Source: JADKHC01 sp047600805
Lineage (GTDB): Bacteria; Verrucomicrobiota; Verrucomicrobiia; Opitutales; Opitutaceae
Direction of reading: 5' to 3'
NCBI GenBank assembly: GCA_047600805.1
Contig: JASGKG010000001.1
Span: forward strand, 1,178,001-1,242,000
DNA: 64,000 bases
Position 1 is the stretch's first letter. Every line of letters starts with the position of its first letter. Under the pieces are notes generated by a model. That model ran no database searches, had not been told where the DNA came from, and saw only the letters and a list, made by a program, of their open reading frames with translations. Shown one piece after another: positions 23,704 to 33,377 of this stretch. The translations under genes and the position numbers were made by a program.

Positions 23704-25224
23704 TTATTTGGTTGTTGAAGCAGGTTGATTGGACGGAACGGCAACGGGTGCAGGCGGAAGCGTGCGCTCGACATTGACGGGCCAGTCGTCGGTCCTGAAG
23801 GGTGTTGCTGGCAATCCAGCTGAGTTGAGAAGGTTCGGGTTGGCGGTTTCATTCCAGGCGAAACGCACAGCGAAGGGCTCTTCCACCGTTGAGCTCCAGA
23901 CGATAACCTTGTTCTTACCTTCGATTTTAGCCTCGGCGGCGGAGAAGTGTTGGTCGGCACCGGCGATTTGGAAGCTATCGAGTGGTTTGTTATCACGACT
24001 CTTAAGCCCATCGCCGACATTCGCGAAGGTGAGCTCGATGCGGTTTTTGGCGATCGTGACCGTCGACAGGCTCGGGCCGTGGGCGGCGATATTAGGGATG
24101 GAGTAGGTTTCGGCCAGCGCGAGATTGGCGAGCCGAAGGCCGACGTCGCGCTTGTTGGTCGGATGGATATCTTTAACGTTGGCCACGAGATCGGTGGTGG
24201 TCACGAAACCGGTATGTTTGACGGTTGACGCGACCGCCGATTGAGCCTCCCAGAAAAGAGGCAGGCCTTCCGCGGTGAGATGAGCGCGGTCTTTATCGCG
24301 CCCGGAATAGAAAAACGGTGCGAGCAGGACGTAGTAGAACGGCGCGTCAGGCGCCTGAAAGGCCGTGCGCCAAGTCTCGACGAGGGTACGCAACTTCATC
24401 GTATAAATCGAGGTGTCGCCGACCATCAAGTTGGACTCACCTTGGTACCAAATGAAGCCTCGCAACGTATAGGGCAGATAAGGCGCGACCATGCTGTCGT
24501 ACAACTTCGTCGCCCCGACGTCTTTGAAACTTGCGTCGCCAGGGCCGCCGGCGAGGCCTTTGAATTCTGGACGCTCGAAGACAGAGGCAGGGAGCCAGGC
24601 TTCGATTCGGGTGCCGCCGTAACTCGAATGAATCAAACCAATGGGAACATCCAATTTCTTCAGGAGCTCTGTGCCGAAGTAATAGCCTGCGGCAGAAAAC
24701 TCCGTTGCGGCGACCGACTCCGGAGTGCACGCCACCCAACGAAGGCTGAGGATCTTTTCCGTTGGTTTACTGTAGTGAGGCACTTGATACAGCCGCAGCA
24801 GAGGATGATCGGCGTTCCGCGTGGCTTCCTCGTAATTGTCGGTCGGCTTCTGGCCTTTGCGTGGCCCGAGCTGTTTCTCCATGTTGGATTGTCCCGAGCA
24901 GAACCAGACCTCGCCGACAAGTACATCGGAGAACGTTACGGTATTGTTGCCACGAATCGTGAGTACGCGCGATTCCTTGCTCGCCGGCATCGCAGCGAAC
25001 TCAAGGCGCCAATCGCCTGTTGGCGTGGCTTTGGTTGACTTCGACTGCCCGCCGAATTCGACCGTCACTTGTTCGCCTGGCGTGGCATTGCCCCAAACGG
25101 CGACGGGTCTCTCACGTTGAAGAACCATGTGGTCACCGAAAATAGCCGGACAAGAAACATCAGCACGAGCGATGGACAGCGTGGCGCAAAGCGCCGCTAA
25201 CGTGAAAAGACGAGAACCGTTCAT
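23704..25224 (-). CDS. Sialate O-acetylesterase-type carbohydrate esterase
   Basis: From the ATG at 25224 the protein has 506 residues and starts with a clear signal peptide, MNGSRLFTLAALCATLSIA, cleaved near ARADV; a TTG four codons upstream is less likely. It has the SGNH-type blocks of the family: VWFCSGQSNMEKQL with the nucleophile Ser113, GLIHSSYGGTRIEAW, and RGFIWYQGESN. Such enzymes remove O-acetyl groups from sialic acids or, very often in environmental bacteria, from plant polysaccharides such as xylan and pectin. It is exported to the periplasm or outside. It lies 15 bp downstream of a GH2 gene in the left arm, so deacetylation of a glycan backbone fits better than sialic acid use. 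Confidence 0.88.
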   Translation of the reverse strand: MNGSRLFTLAALCATLSIARADVSCPAIFGDHMVLQRERPVAVWGNATPGEQVTVEFGGQSKSTKATPTGDWRLEFAAMPASKESRVLTIRGNNTVTFSDVLVGEVWFCSGQSNMEKQLGPRKGQKPTDNYEEATRNADHPLLRLYQVPHYSKPTEKILSLRWVACTPESVAATEFSAAGYYFGTELLKKLDVPIGLIHSSYGGTRIEAWLPASVFERPEFKGLAGGPGDASFKDVGATKLYDSMVAPYLPYTLRGFIWYQGESNLMVGDTSIYTMKLRTLVETWRTAFQAPDAPFYYVLLAPFFYSGRDKDRAHLTAEGLPLFWEAQSAVASTVKHTGFVTTTDLVANVKDIHPTNKRDVGLRLANLALAETYSIPNIAAHGPSLSTVTIAKNRIELTFANVGDGLKSRDNKPLDSFQIAGADQHFSAAEAKIEGKNKVIVWSSTVEEPFAVRFAWNETANPNLLNSAGLPATPFRTDDWPVNVERTLPPAPVAVPSNQPASTTK

Positions 25225-25239
25225 AGCGATAGGCAAAAG

Positions 25240-27663
25240 TTATTGTGGGCTGGAGTTGAAGGTGACGGCGGCGGGCTTTAGGCCTGGTGCCGACGCATTC
25301 AATGTGATGCGCCCGGTTTCAGCGGTGGTGCGGAGAACGACGAGCGAACAGCCTTTGAAAAGGCGGCGTGGGTTGCTCTGATACGACTCCGTTTCTGTGA
25401 GGTCCGCATTTCCGATGGCCACGATGGTGGCGGGGCCTGAAAGCGTGTAGCATACAGATTGGTTAACGGTTGGGTTGAGTATGCCGTTTTTGTCCACGGT
25501 TTCCACAGTTACAAAAACCAGATCTTGGCCGCCGGATTTCAAAAGCGTGCGGTCTGCCGTGAGGCGAAGTTGAATCGAGTCGCTCGCCGTCTCGAGAGTG
25601 AAGCGCTCCAGCTCTTTTCCTTGGCTCAAGCCAACTGCCATCAGTTTCCCCGGAGCATACGGGACGCTGAAAGAAGCTTTATATTGCGTGGACTGGTTTG
25701 TTAGCTTTTCCGCCACCAGTTTCCCATTCAATAAGAGTCGCACGGCCTCGTAACGCGAATAGACATCGACCTGCAGTGATTTGCCTTCTTGGCCAGGCCA
25801 GGTCCAGTGTGACTCGCTCGGCGGAACCGCCCAGAGCGTGAGATTCCACGGCCGGCCGTCTGGAGTCGGCGGCACGACGGCGGCGTAGAGTTTGGTTTTG
25901 CCAACGCCCCAGACGATTTGTCGGTAAAACGAGGCGGGCCGACGTGAGCCGATCAGATCGATATCGCCACAGGCACCGCCGTGCCAGGGATAGTGAATTC
26001 CGACCCAGTGGGCAGTAGCCGTTTGTGCGGCGGTGTAGATGCGACCGATGCCGGCTTCGCCAAGATAATCGATGGCGCTCCAGACGAAATCTCCCGCGAG
26101 GTACGGCTGGCTTAGCACCGTGTTCCAATTTTGGAACGTGTCCGTTTGATAGGATTCGGCGGCCATGATGACACGTGAGGGGATGCGTGCGTGGTCATCG
26201 GTGTGCCTCTGTAATTCGTAATTATAACCAGCGACGTCCATCGTGGCGAAAAGGGGATCAAGCTTTGTCCAATCGCCATTTTTCCCAAGGCCATTGATCC
26301 CGGCTGTAATTGGACGTGTTGTATCCAAGGAGCGGATGCGTGCAGTGAGCTCATTGGCGATGCGGAGGCCGTTGGAGTTGCCGCGTTCGTATAGTTCGTT
26401 GCCAATGCTCCACATTATTACGCCGGGATGATTGCGGTCGCGTAGAACAAACGCGTCGATGTCGCTCTGCCATGACTCCTTGAAAAACGCGCTGTAGTCG
26501 TGAGCGACTTTGCCTTTTTCCCAGCAATCGAACGCTTCCTCGACGACAAGGAGGCCGAGGCGGTCGCATGCCTCGAGAAATGCGGGGGCGGGCGGATTGT
26601 GCGCGGTGCGAACGGCATTGAAGCCCGCCGCTTTAAGAAGTTCCACCTTGCGCTCTTCTGCGCGGTCGAAGGCTGCGGCACCGAGCGGACCGTGGTCGGC
26701 GTGGACGTTACCACCACAAAGTTTGAGGGACTGGCCGTTCAGCTCGAACCCGGTAGCTGCTGAGACTTTCAACGTGCGAACTCCGAAAACCGTCGTGACC
26801 TCATCGACAATGCGGCCGCTCACGCTGACTCGGGTAACAGCATGATAGAGCGCTGGTGTATCAGGAGTCCATCGCTGTGGGTTTTGGAGGGTGAGAGTAG
26901 TTGTGAAACCCGAATCAGTTTTGCCGTCGAGCTGAATGACGGGCGCAGGTTTTAAGTTGTGCATCTCGACCGTGCGGCCATTCGGCCCGATGATTTCGGT
27001 CGTCACTGTCACCGAGGCGGGCGCATCACTCTTGTTGGCCACCCTGGCTTGAATTTCTAGATCAGCGTGATCGGCCGCCAATTCCGTTGTTTTAATGGAA
27101 ACACCCCAAGGCGCGACGTGCACAGCGCCGGCAACGTTCAGCCACACGTGTCGGTAGAGGCCGGATCCGGTGTAATAGCGAGTATTGGGCTGCTGTGAGT
27201 TGTCGACGCGGACGACCAGCACGTTGCTACCGCCAAACTTGAGATGGGGCGTCATGTCGGCGATAAAAGACGTGGAAAAATGAGTATGGTTGGTGATCAG
27301 CTTCCCGTTCAGCCAGATCTCGGCGAGCCCGGCAATACCCTCAAACTCAATAGTGACCTGTTTGCCGATCCATACTGTAGGAGCAATAAAAGTGCGTCGA
27401 TACCAGCCTGTGCCCGTGGGGAAAAAACCGCCTCCGCCCGCGGTTGATGCGTTCGGATCGGTTGCCCCTTCGATCGACCAATCATGGGGAAGGCTCAGTT
27501 GACGCCAGCTGGAATCGTTGAACGCTGCCTCGCGAGCTTCCGGTGCGTCGCCGAGATGGAAGCGCCAGAGATCGTCCCAGAGGTGTCGCTCGCGGAGTGT
27601 CTGTGCCACGCAAGCGGCCCCCGAGAGCAAAAACGCGAGTAGGAAGGTGAGAGTGCGAGGCAT
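25240..27663 (-). CDS. Secreted GH2 beta-galactosidase-like enzyme
   Basis: The 807-residue protein starts with a signal peptide ending near GAACVA. A GH2 sugar-binding domain follows (about 25-170, with YRRTFIAP), then an immunoglobulin-like domain and a TIM barrel. The acid/base is Glu423 in MWSIGNELYERG and the probable nucleophile is Glu503 in MAAESYQTD. The C-terminal 200 residues form further beta domains resembling DUF4982 and an Ig-like invasin-type domain. The layout is that of retaining beta-galactosidases of GH2, although beta-glucuronidase or beta-mannosidase activity cannot be excluded. The preceding gene, another GH2, ends 1 bp upstream of this start codon. Confidence 0.88.
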   Translation of the reverse strand: MPRTLTFLLAFLLSGAACVAQTLRERHLWDDLWRFHLGDAPEAREAAFNDSSWRQLSLPHDWSIEGATDPNASTAGGGGFFPTGTGWYRRTFIAPTVWIGKQVTIEFEGIAGLAEIWLNGKLITNHTHFSTSFIADMTPHLKFGGSNVLVVRVDNSQQPNTRYYTGSGLYRHVWLNVAGAVHVAPWGVSIKTTELAADHADLEIQARVANKSDAPASVTVTTEIIGPNGRTVEMHNLKPAPVIQLDGKTDSGFTTTLTLQNPQRWTPDTPALYHAVTRVSVSGRIVDEVTTVFGVRTLKVSAATGFELNGQSLKLCGGNVHADHGPLGAAAFDRAEERKVELLKAAGFNAVRTAHNPPAPAFLEACDRLGLLVVEEAFDCWEKGKVAHDYSAFFKESWQSDIDAFVLRDRNHPGVIMWSIGNELYERGNSNGLRIANELTARIRSLDTTRPITAGINGLGKNGDWTKLDPLFATMDVAGYNYELQRHTDDHARIPSRVIMAAESYQTDTFQNWNTVLSQPYLAGDFVWSAIDYLGEAGIGRIYTAAQTATAHWVGIHYPWHGGACGDIDLIGSRRPASFYRQIVWGVGKTKLYAAVVPPTPDGRPWNLTLWAVPPSESHWTWPGQEGKSLQVDVYSRYEAVRLLLNGKLVAEKLTNQSTQYKASFSVPYAPGKLMAVGLSQGKELERFTLETASDSIQLRLTADRTLLKSGGQDLVFVTVETVDKNGILNPTVNQSVCYTLSGPATIVAIGNADLTETESYQSNPRRLFKGCSLVVLRTTAETGRITLNASAPGLKPAAVTFNSSPQ

Positions 27664-27664
27664 G

Positions 27665-30600
27665 TTATTCTACTTCTAGTGTATCGAGTTCCAAGCTGGC
27701 GGAGGCCGGTAACTTTAGGCGCAGCGTATAGGTGCCCGCGTTGATGCTGGCGCCCGTGCGTGTACGAAAAACCTTCCAATCGTTGGCAGGAGCACCTCCG
27801 GGAAATTCTACGTTATCGGAGCGCAAAACCGAACCGTTCGGTTGCACTATCTCCAGCAAGGCATTGACCGGTGCTATTCCCGCGTTGCGGTAGCGGAAGT
27901 TCAATCCGTAGCGATCGCCAACGCCGACTTGGATCAGCCATGTGAACGTGTCGCTGGCGATTTTTTCAACTTTGTAAGTCGCGGAAGCACGAACGGCACG
28001 GACAAACGCGAGCGTCGGGGTTTGTTCGCCCGGTGGGAAGCTAACCTTTGTGCCCGCCACCACGCGCATGCGTCTCAACACGAGCGGTACTCCGCCTCCG
28101 ATCGAAGCCGTTTGCTTGGTCTCTATCCAATCGCCTGACGCTTTGGAATCTCCCGGAAACGCTCCGACGATCTCGATGTGATCTGTCGCCGAAAAGGCGA
28201 GACCGGTGCTTTGCGCGGTTTCTGTCGTGGGCATGATGAGATCACCGCCGGTGAGGTTTTCGGGGAAGCCCGAGATTGTTTGCCCCAATGTTTCGTTGCG
28301 GATTCCGGATTTGAGGCTTCCCACGGCAATCCACTCCGTGGTTCCGTCGGACAGTTCGACGAATTGAGGGGCTGCAGGCGGCAAGGCGCGTGTGACAAAG
28401 ACAGTCGGCGGAAGCTCGAAGCCGTTGAGTTCCAGCTTCACGGAGTCGTTAGCGAGAAAAGGTTTTCGGTAAATAATGTAGGTGGCACCTGGCACGGCAT
28501 TGCTCGCCAACGTCAGCGACGTGCGCTCCCATTCCGAAAGCCAGGCTGGTTTTTTCGTGATCCGCTCATCGATTGCGAGCCATACGTCTGCGTTGCGGTG
28601 AACACTAAATTGGAGATGGCTGATGGGTTCTGCTTTTGTTCTGATCCAATCAGCTTCCAGAAGGTCGTAGGGTAGCTGCGTGAACGCGCCGGGGCGGTTG
28701 CTGAAATGCTGCACGCCGGTATCGAGATGTGTTTCGACCGTGGCGCCGTTGGTTGTGTCAATCAGCTCGACCAACGCGGATGGCAACTTGGGAGCGTTTT
28801 GACTGGTATTGCTGGAAATAGCGATTGCCGAGATGACGGCTTGTCCCGCTTGGATGTTAGGAAACGAAATCAGGAGGACGCCGTTTTGACTTTTTGCGGA
28901 GACAACTTTCTTGAGAGCGCGACCGACACCTACTTCTTTCCAAATATCTAGGTTTTGAAGCAACGTTTCGTCGTTGATCGCCACGTCGAAAACCCGCCAG
29001 CCGGCGCAGTTCAAGCCACCGCCAGTTCCGTACCACGGCTCGGTGAAAAAGAGTTCCACTTGGTATTCGCCGTCGGGCAAACCGAACCAGTAATTAAGCT
29101 CCTCGCGGCCGTAGCGGAAAGTCTGGAAGAGAGGCTCGTCCGCGGTGTTGGTGATGGGGTGGTGGATCTTGCGTTGACTGGCGAAGTTGGCGGGGAGGTT
29201 TTCGAACTCCGAGGACCATGAACTCGCGCCCCAAGAGTCATCGGGCGCCAGCTCGCGGTCGGCGAGCCAGTGATTACCATGGCTGTCCGTGTAAGCGGGA
29301 CCACCACAGTTGACACGATAAAGATAGTGCTGGCCGGCGAGCGGCGTGAGCAAATCGGGAACGATATTTTTGAGGATCGGAAAAGCGGCCAGATGATTCA
29401 GATGGATTTGGTCGGTGGCGACAATCTTGCCCCCGACGCGAGCTTCGGCGCGGAGAAAGTTGCAGTCGATCTCGACATCGTCCCACTGAAAGTGCGTGCT
29501 GCGACCGCTCTGCGTGCGCTTCCCGAGAGAACGATGACCGTTGAAGAGCTCTACCTCGTCGCAATTGGAATAAACGACCAAACCGCTTTTCTTGCCCGGT
29601 GTTGTCCAGCGATCCGGCCAGGTGTGAGAAACGATGTAGACCATCGGCTGCGTTTCCTTGGGGGCGAAATTTGCGCGATAGAGATAATAGCCGTCGGTGG
29701 GCTCGCCCCAGATGGTGAACAGCCCCTTGTTGTTAACCGGGCCGATCCTATCCAAAGGCCTAATCCCGTCGTAAAGTTGCTCGCCGAATTCGCCGAAGTT
29801 ACGACCAGGGTTGGCATGGCTGGTGAAGGGCCACTGGAAATGTCCGCAAGTGTCGGGACGCGCTTTCTCGGCGCAACGGATCTTCATTTCCATCAGTGCG
29901 CAGAAACGATCTTCGCTCAACGGTGCTTTGAATACGAAACCGCCTTCCGTGTGCAAATCGAGGCTGCGCCACGCGCCATACTCGCCAATCAGCGAATAGG
30001 TTCGCAGGTCCTCGTCGTACTCCTCCGGCGGGCGAGCGGTACTGTAGGTGCCTGACCAGATTTGAGTGACATCCCAATCGACTCCCGTGCCGCCGTTGCA
30101 AGTGGTGATGAGTCGCTGGGACGAAGCGGTTGGGTCGAGTTCGCGGATGAGCGCGCTACATTCTTCAGCGAAGTCTTTTGGCAACTGGCTCTCGTTTTGC
30201 AGACCCCAAAGGATCAGCGATGGGCTGTTGCGACGTTCGATGATCCACTCGGCGAGGAGTTTCTTGAAATTTGTACGGAACGCATCGTTGTCGAACCAAA
30301 CGTGGGCCCCAAACTGCGTCCACCAAAGCAACCCGTCTTTGTCCCAACTTTGTTGAAAGCGCAGATTGTGTGGATGGTGCGCATCACGGAACGCGTTGAA
30401 ACCGGCCGATTCAATCTGGTGAACGCGTGCGTCGATTTGCGTGTCGGTGAATGCAAAGTTGTTCCCGAGGAGGTGCTCATAATCGGCGGTGCCGTTGATG
30501 AAAAAGGGCTGGCCGTTTACAAGGAGGCGACGGCGATCAGGGTTGGTCGTTTTTGGCCAGGAGATCCAGCGGAAACCAAAAGGCGTTTGCGTGCAATCGA

Positions 30601-31549
30601 TCACCTTCCCGTCGCTGACGAGCTCCGTGACTAATGTATAGAGGTAAGGATCGGCTGGAGACCAGAGATGGGGGGATGATACGGGCGGCAACGTGCGAGC
30701 AATCGTGGAGCCCGTTTGGGCGGACGTTGATAGTCCGCACGAAAATTGGTCCTCCGCGACAGTTCGGCCTGTAGGGTCGATAAGGCGGGTTTTAAGAACC
30801 AGCGCCGCCGATTTGCCTGAAGCATTGGAGAGGGTCGTGTCGACCCGGAGTTTGACGACGTCTCTTTGCGGCCCGTCGATCCAGGCATGTACGCCAAAGG
30901 GAGCAATGCGAACAGGCGCGGTCGTTACTACGTGAACCGGACGGAAAATGCCGAACGGCTGTGGGCCTTCCGAGAAACCGTAAGCGCGTTCGCAACCGCC
31001 GCAGACCCACGGAAGATCGCGAATGCCGGCGGGATGTTCGGCGCGCACGGCGACCACGTTGGGCTGACCAAAGACGACGGCGTTCGTGATATCGAGGGTG
31101 AAGGATGTAAGACCGCCGGCGTGGCCACCGACCTTTTGGCCGTTCACCCAAACCGTTGCATAGGATCCAACGCCTTCGAAGAGCAGAAACACCTGTCGCC
31201 CGCGCTGATCGAGCGGCACGTCAAACGTCCGACGATACAGGGCGATGCCGTGCAGATTTCCGTGTCGGAGTTGCCGGTATCCCTGATAGCTGTCGTGGTT
31301 GTGCGGCACGGAGACGACCATCCACGCGGAGTCGTCGAAATCTTTTTTCTCAAAGGCAGTCAGGTTCTGAGTTTCAGGCTGAACCAGCGTGGTGCGCCAT
31401 TCATTCGTGAGTGCTGTGCTGGTGCGCGGAGCAATGTTGAAAACATCCGCGAACGCCAAGTTGCCGGTCCAGACCAAGACGGCGATTAGCCAAACGGCAA
31501 TCGTGCGGCGACGGCCGACGCGAGGATGCTTGGCGAGATTTATGTTCAC
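27665..31549 (-). CDS. Very large secreted GH2 enzyme with malectin-like and accessory domains
   Basis: This 1294-residue protein begins at a GTG with a signal peptide (about residues 1-34). The GH2 core occupies about 40-690: a sugar-binding domain with LYRRTFDVPLDQRG, an Ig-like domain and a barrel with acid/base Glu453 in LWGLQNESQ and nucleophile Glu523 in SLIGEYGAW. A malectin-like domain follows (about 720-900), seen in YRVNCGGPAYTDSHGNHW and ELFFTEPWYGTGGGLNCAG, with the final 350 residues in beta-rich accessory domains ending in a CBM-like fold. The additions suggest glycan tethering. It is transcribed between the beta-propeller gene (25 bp) and the second GH2. Confidence 0.85.
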   Translation of the reverse strand: MNINLAKHPRVGRRRTIAVWLIAVLVWTGNLAFADVFNIAPRTSTALTNEWRTTLVQPETQNLTAFEKKDFDDSAWMVVSVPHNHDSYQGYRQLRHGNLHGIALYRRTFDVPLDQRGRQVFLLFEGVGSYATVWVNGQKVGGHAGGLTSFTLDITNAVVFGQPNVVAVRAEHPAGIRDLPWVCGGCERAYGFSEGPQPFGIFRPVHVVTTAPVRIAPFGVHAWIDGPQRDVVKLRVDTTLSNASGKSAALVLKTRLIDPTGRTVAEDQFSCGLSTSAQTGSTIARTLPPVSSPHLWSPADPYLYTLVTELVSDGKVIDCTQTPFGFRWISWPKTTNPDRRRLLVNGQPFFINGTADYEHLLGNNFAFTDTQIDARVHQIESAGFNAFRDAHHPHNLRFQQSWDKDGLLWWTQFGAHVWFDNDAFRTNFKKLLAEWIIERRNSPSLILWGLQNESQLPKDFAEECSALIRELDPTASSQRLITTCNGGTGVDWDVTQIWSGTYSTARPPEEYDEDLRTYSLIGEYGAWRSLDLHTEGGFVFKAPLSEDRFCALMEMKIRCAEKARPDTCGHFQWPFTSHANPGRNFGEFGEQLYDGIRPLDRIGPVNNKGLFTIWGEPTDGYYLYRANFAPKETQPMVYIVSHTWPDRWTTPGKKSGLVVYSNCDEVELFNGHRSLGKRTQSGRSTHFQWDDVEIDCNFLRAEARVGGKIVATDQIHLNHLAAFPILKNIVPDLLTPLAGQHYLYRVNCGGPAYTDSHGNHWLADRELAPDDSWGASSWSSEFENLPANFASQRKIHHPITNTADEPLFQTFRYGREELNYWFGLPDGEYQVELFFTEPWYGTGGGLNCAGWRVFDVAINDETLLQNLDIWKEVGVGRALKKVVSAKSQNGVLLISFPNIQAGQAVISAIAISSNTSQNAPKLPSALVELIDTTNGATVETHLDTGVQHFSNRPGAFTQLPYDLLEADWIRTKAEPISHLQFSVHRNADVWLAIDERITKKPAWLSEWERTSLTLASNAVPGATYIIYRKPFLANDSVKLELNGFELPPTVFVTRALPPAAPQFVELSDGTTEWIAVGSLKSGIRNETLGQTISGFPENLTGGDLIMPTTETAQSTGLAFSATDHIEIVGAFPGDSKASGDWIETKQTASIGGGVPLVLRRMRVVAGTKVSFPPGEQTPTLAFVRAVRASATYKVEKIASDTFTWLIQVGVGDRYGLNFRYRNAGIAPVNALLEIVQPNGSVLRSDNVEFPGGAPANDWKVFRTRTGASINAGTYTLRLKLPASASLELDTLEVE

Positions 31550-31574
31550 GGGAGGCAGGGCCGACGACCGGATG

Positions 31575-33377
31575 TTACTTTTCTGGCGTTATGATGACAT
31601 CGTCGATGAGGAACGAAGCGAGAGGCGCTTTCACATCCGCAGCTGGCAGATCGACACCTTTGCCTTCGCCGCGATACCGAAAGGCTCCAGTGCGGAACGA
31701 GAGCCGCTCAACCGTTGCAGCCGCCTCGGCCGGACCGACGTCGCTGGGTTTGGCCGGTTTGCCATCGATCTTCAATGAGATGCGGTCGGCCGTCGGTTTA
31801 GTGGGAGCGGCTAGTTCGAACGAAATCCACTGGCTGGCCGCGTAGGGGCCGTTGTCGTTCCAGACGCCTTCGTGATTCACCCAGATGTGTCCATCTTCCG
31901 CCAACGCGACCACGAACGGTCGCGCACCGTTGGCTGAAGCGAGCTCGATTTCGAGACGTGCGTTTGTCTGAAGTGCAAAAACTTTGAACGATGCTTTAAG
32001 GCCGTGTGTCTCGGGGAAAACGCGTATCGCGCGGGCGTAGTCGTATGGATCCTCATCGCGCAATTCCAGCGCGTGTTTTGCTGGGCTGTTGGTTTCCACG
32101 ACGGAAACGGGCGCCCAGGCCGGGCTGTAGATATTCCACAGTTCGGGCAAGGCTCCGGCAGAGGTGTCTTCGAAGTCATCGTGCACAGCGGCATCGACTT
32201 TCGCCGTGAGCGGCGCCGGCAACCGGCTGATCCAGATGTCTTCTTTATTTACGCTGTAAGTCACCCAGTTGAAACGACCAGAGTCCGGTGGAGTGCCGTT
32301 GCCCTCGACGATGCCTCGAACGTATTGAGGGCCGAGATTTTTATATTTTCCCGGGAAGCGTTGGTCCGGCAATTCCCCGTGAACCGCAAGCAGGCCACTA
32401 AAGTTGGAGCAATCGTCACTGACCATCACGGCGAGTGGAAGACGCTGGCGGCTCGTGGGATTCAGGAAAAGGGCGTAGCGGTTGTCGGCGGTTTTCTGCA
32501 ACCAGTACTTTGAGGCATTGTTGGGCAGATGAGTGCCGAACTGTTTTTCGGTCCAGGTCTTCCCGGCGTCGGTCGTCGTAGCGACGAGAGCGTTTTTCCA
32601 AACGCCGAGCACGGAGCCATCGGGACGGTGAATAAAGGAAAGCGCTTTTCCTTTGATCGTGTAGAACCCGCTCTCATCGAGCTGGTCTTCTTCCCACCAT
32701 TGAGCGGTCATCAGCTTGTTCGAAAGGAGCGCATTACAGGCGGCCACGAAACCAGCGTCCTTCGATTCGCTGTAGAGCGGGTAGGGCAGTTTGAACTCCG
32801 TGTACGGCTGCTTTGCGTTTGGACGTATGAAGTAGATCGGCCCAAAGGAACCGTTTTCGTAAACTTCGCGCACGGCACGACCGAGGCCGGTGCCGTCGTT
32901 GGGTTCTGGCGGCTTTCCGTAGAACGCGAGCACGAGTAGCCGGCCCTCGGGGGAAACATAGAAACCCATGCGCTGATGGCAGAGCGATTGGTTGCCGTCG
33001 GGCAAACTGATCGGCGGAAAAACAACACGCGGTTTTTCCCAATGATAACCATCGGTCGAAGTGGCCAGAGATGTGTAGCCGGGTGCTTCGTGTTCGCTCC
33101 GTGGATCGCTCAGATATTCGAGGTAGAACTTACCTTTCCAATACGCTAGCATCGGCTGGTGCATGTAACTGTGAAGCAGGCCGTCGGCATGCGGAGAGTT
33201 CGTGCGATTGGCGCGGACGACTTGGATATTGTGAACGCCCACAACTGGGCGAAGTCCACCGTCAGCTGCGGTTGTGATCGCCGGCAGATCACGGCAGATT
33301 ACAGGTGGTTCGGCTTCGGCGGCGATTCCAGTGAGACCAAGTACGGTTATGCCAAGACCAACGAAAAGCGTTTTCAT
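31575..33377 (-). CDS. Secreted beta-propeller protein with C-terminal lectin-like domain
   Basis: The start is placed at the ATG at 33377, which overlaps the symporter stop codon by 4 bp (ATGA) and opens a signal peptide MKTLFVGLGITVLGLTGIAA. The longer upstream frame is antisense-like and rejected. The mature protein is about 580 residues. The first 400 look like a five- to seven-bladed propeller with repeated S/T-x-D-G-x-x-W elements, one clear Asp-box being TTDAGKTW. A concanavalin-like domain follows (about 410-600). It lacks the F/Y-R-I-P motif of sialidases, so I do not call it a sialidase. A glycosidase or lyase acting on the locus glycan is plausible. Confidence 0.7.
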   Translation of the reverse strand: MKTLFVGLGITVLGLTGIAAEAEPPVICRDLPAITTAADGGLRPVVGVHNIQVVRANRTNSPHADGLLHSYMHQPMLAYWKGKFYLEYLSDPRSEHEAPGYTSLATSTDGYHWEKPRVVFPPISLPDGNQSLCHQRMGFYVSPEGRLLVLAFYGKPPEPNDGTGLGRAVREVYENGSFGPIYFIRPNAKQPYTEFKLPYPLYSESKDAGFVAACNALLSNKLMTAQWWEEDQLDESGFYTIKGKALSFIHRPDGSVLGVWKNALVATTTDAGKTWTEKQFGTHLPNNASKYWLQKTADNRYALFLNPTSRQRLPLAVMVSDDCSNFSGLLAVHGELPDQRFPGKYKNLGPQYVRGIVEGNGTPPDSGRFNWVTYSVNKEDIWISRLPAPLTAKVDAAVHDDFEDTSAGALPELWNIYSPAWAPVSVVETNSPAKHALELRDEDPYDYARAIRVFPETHGLKASFKVFALQTNARLEIELASANGARPFVVALAEDGHIWVNHEGVWNDNGPYAASQWISFELAAPTKPTADRISLKIDGKPAKPSDVGPAEAAATVERLSFRTGAFRYRGEGKGVDLPAADVKAPLASFLIDDVIITPEK

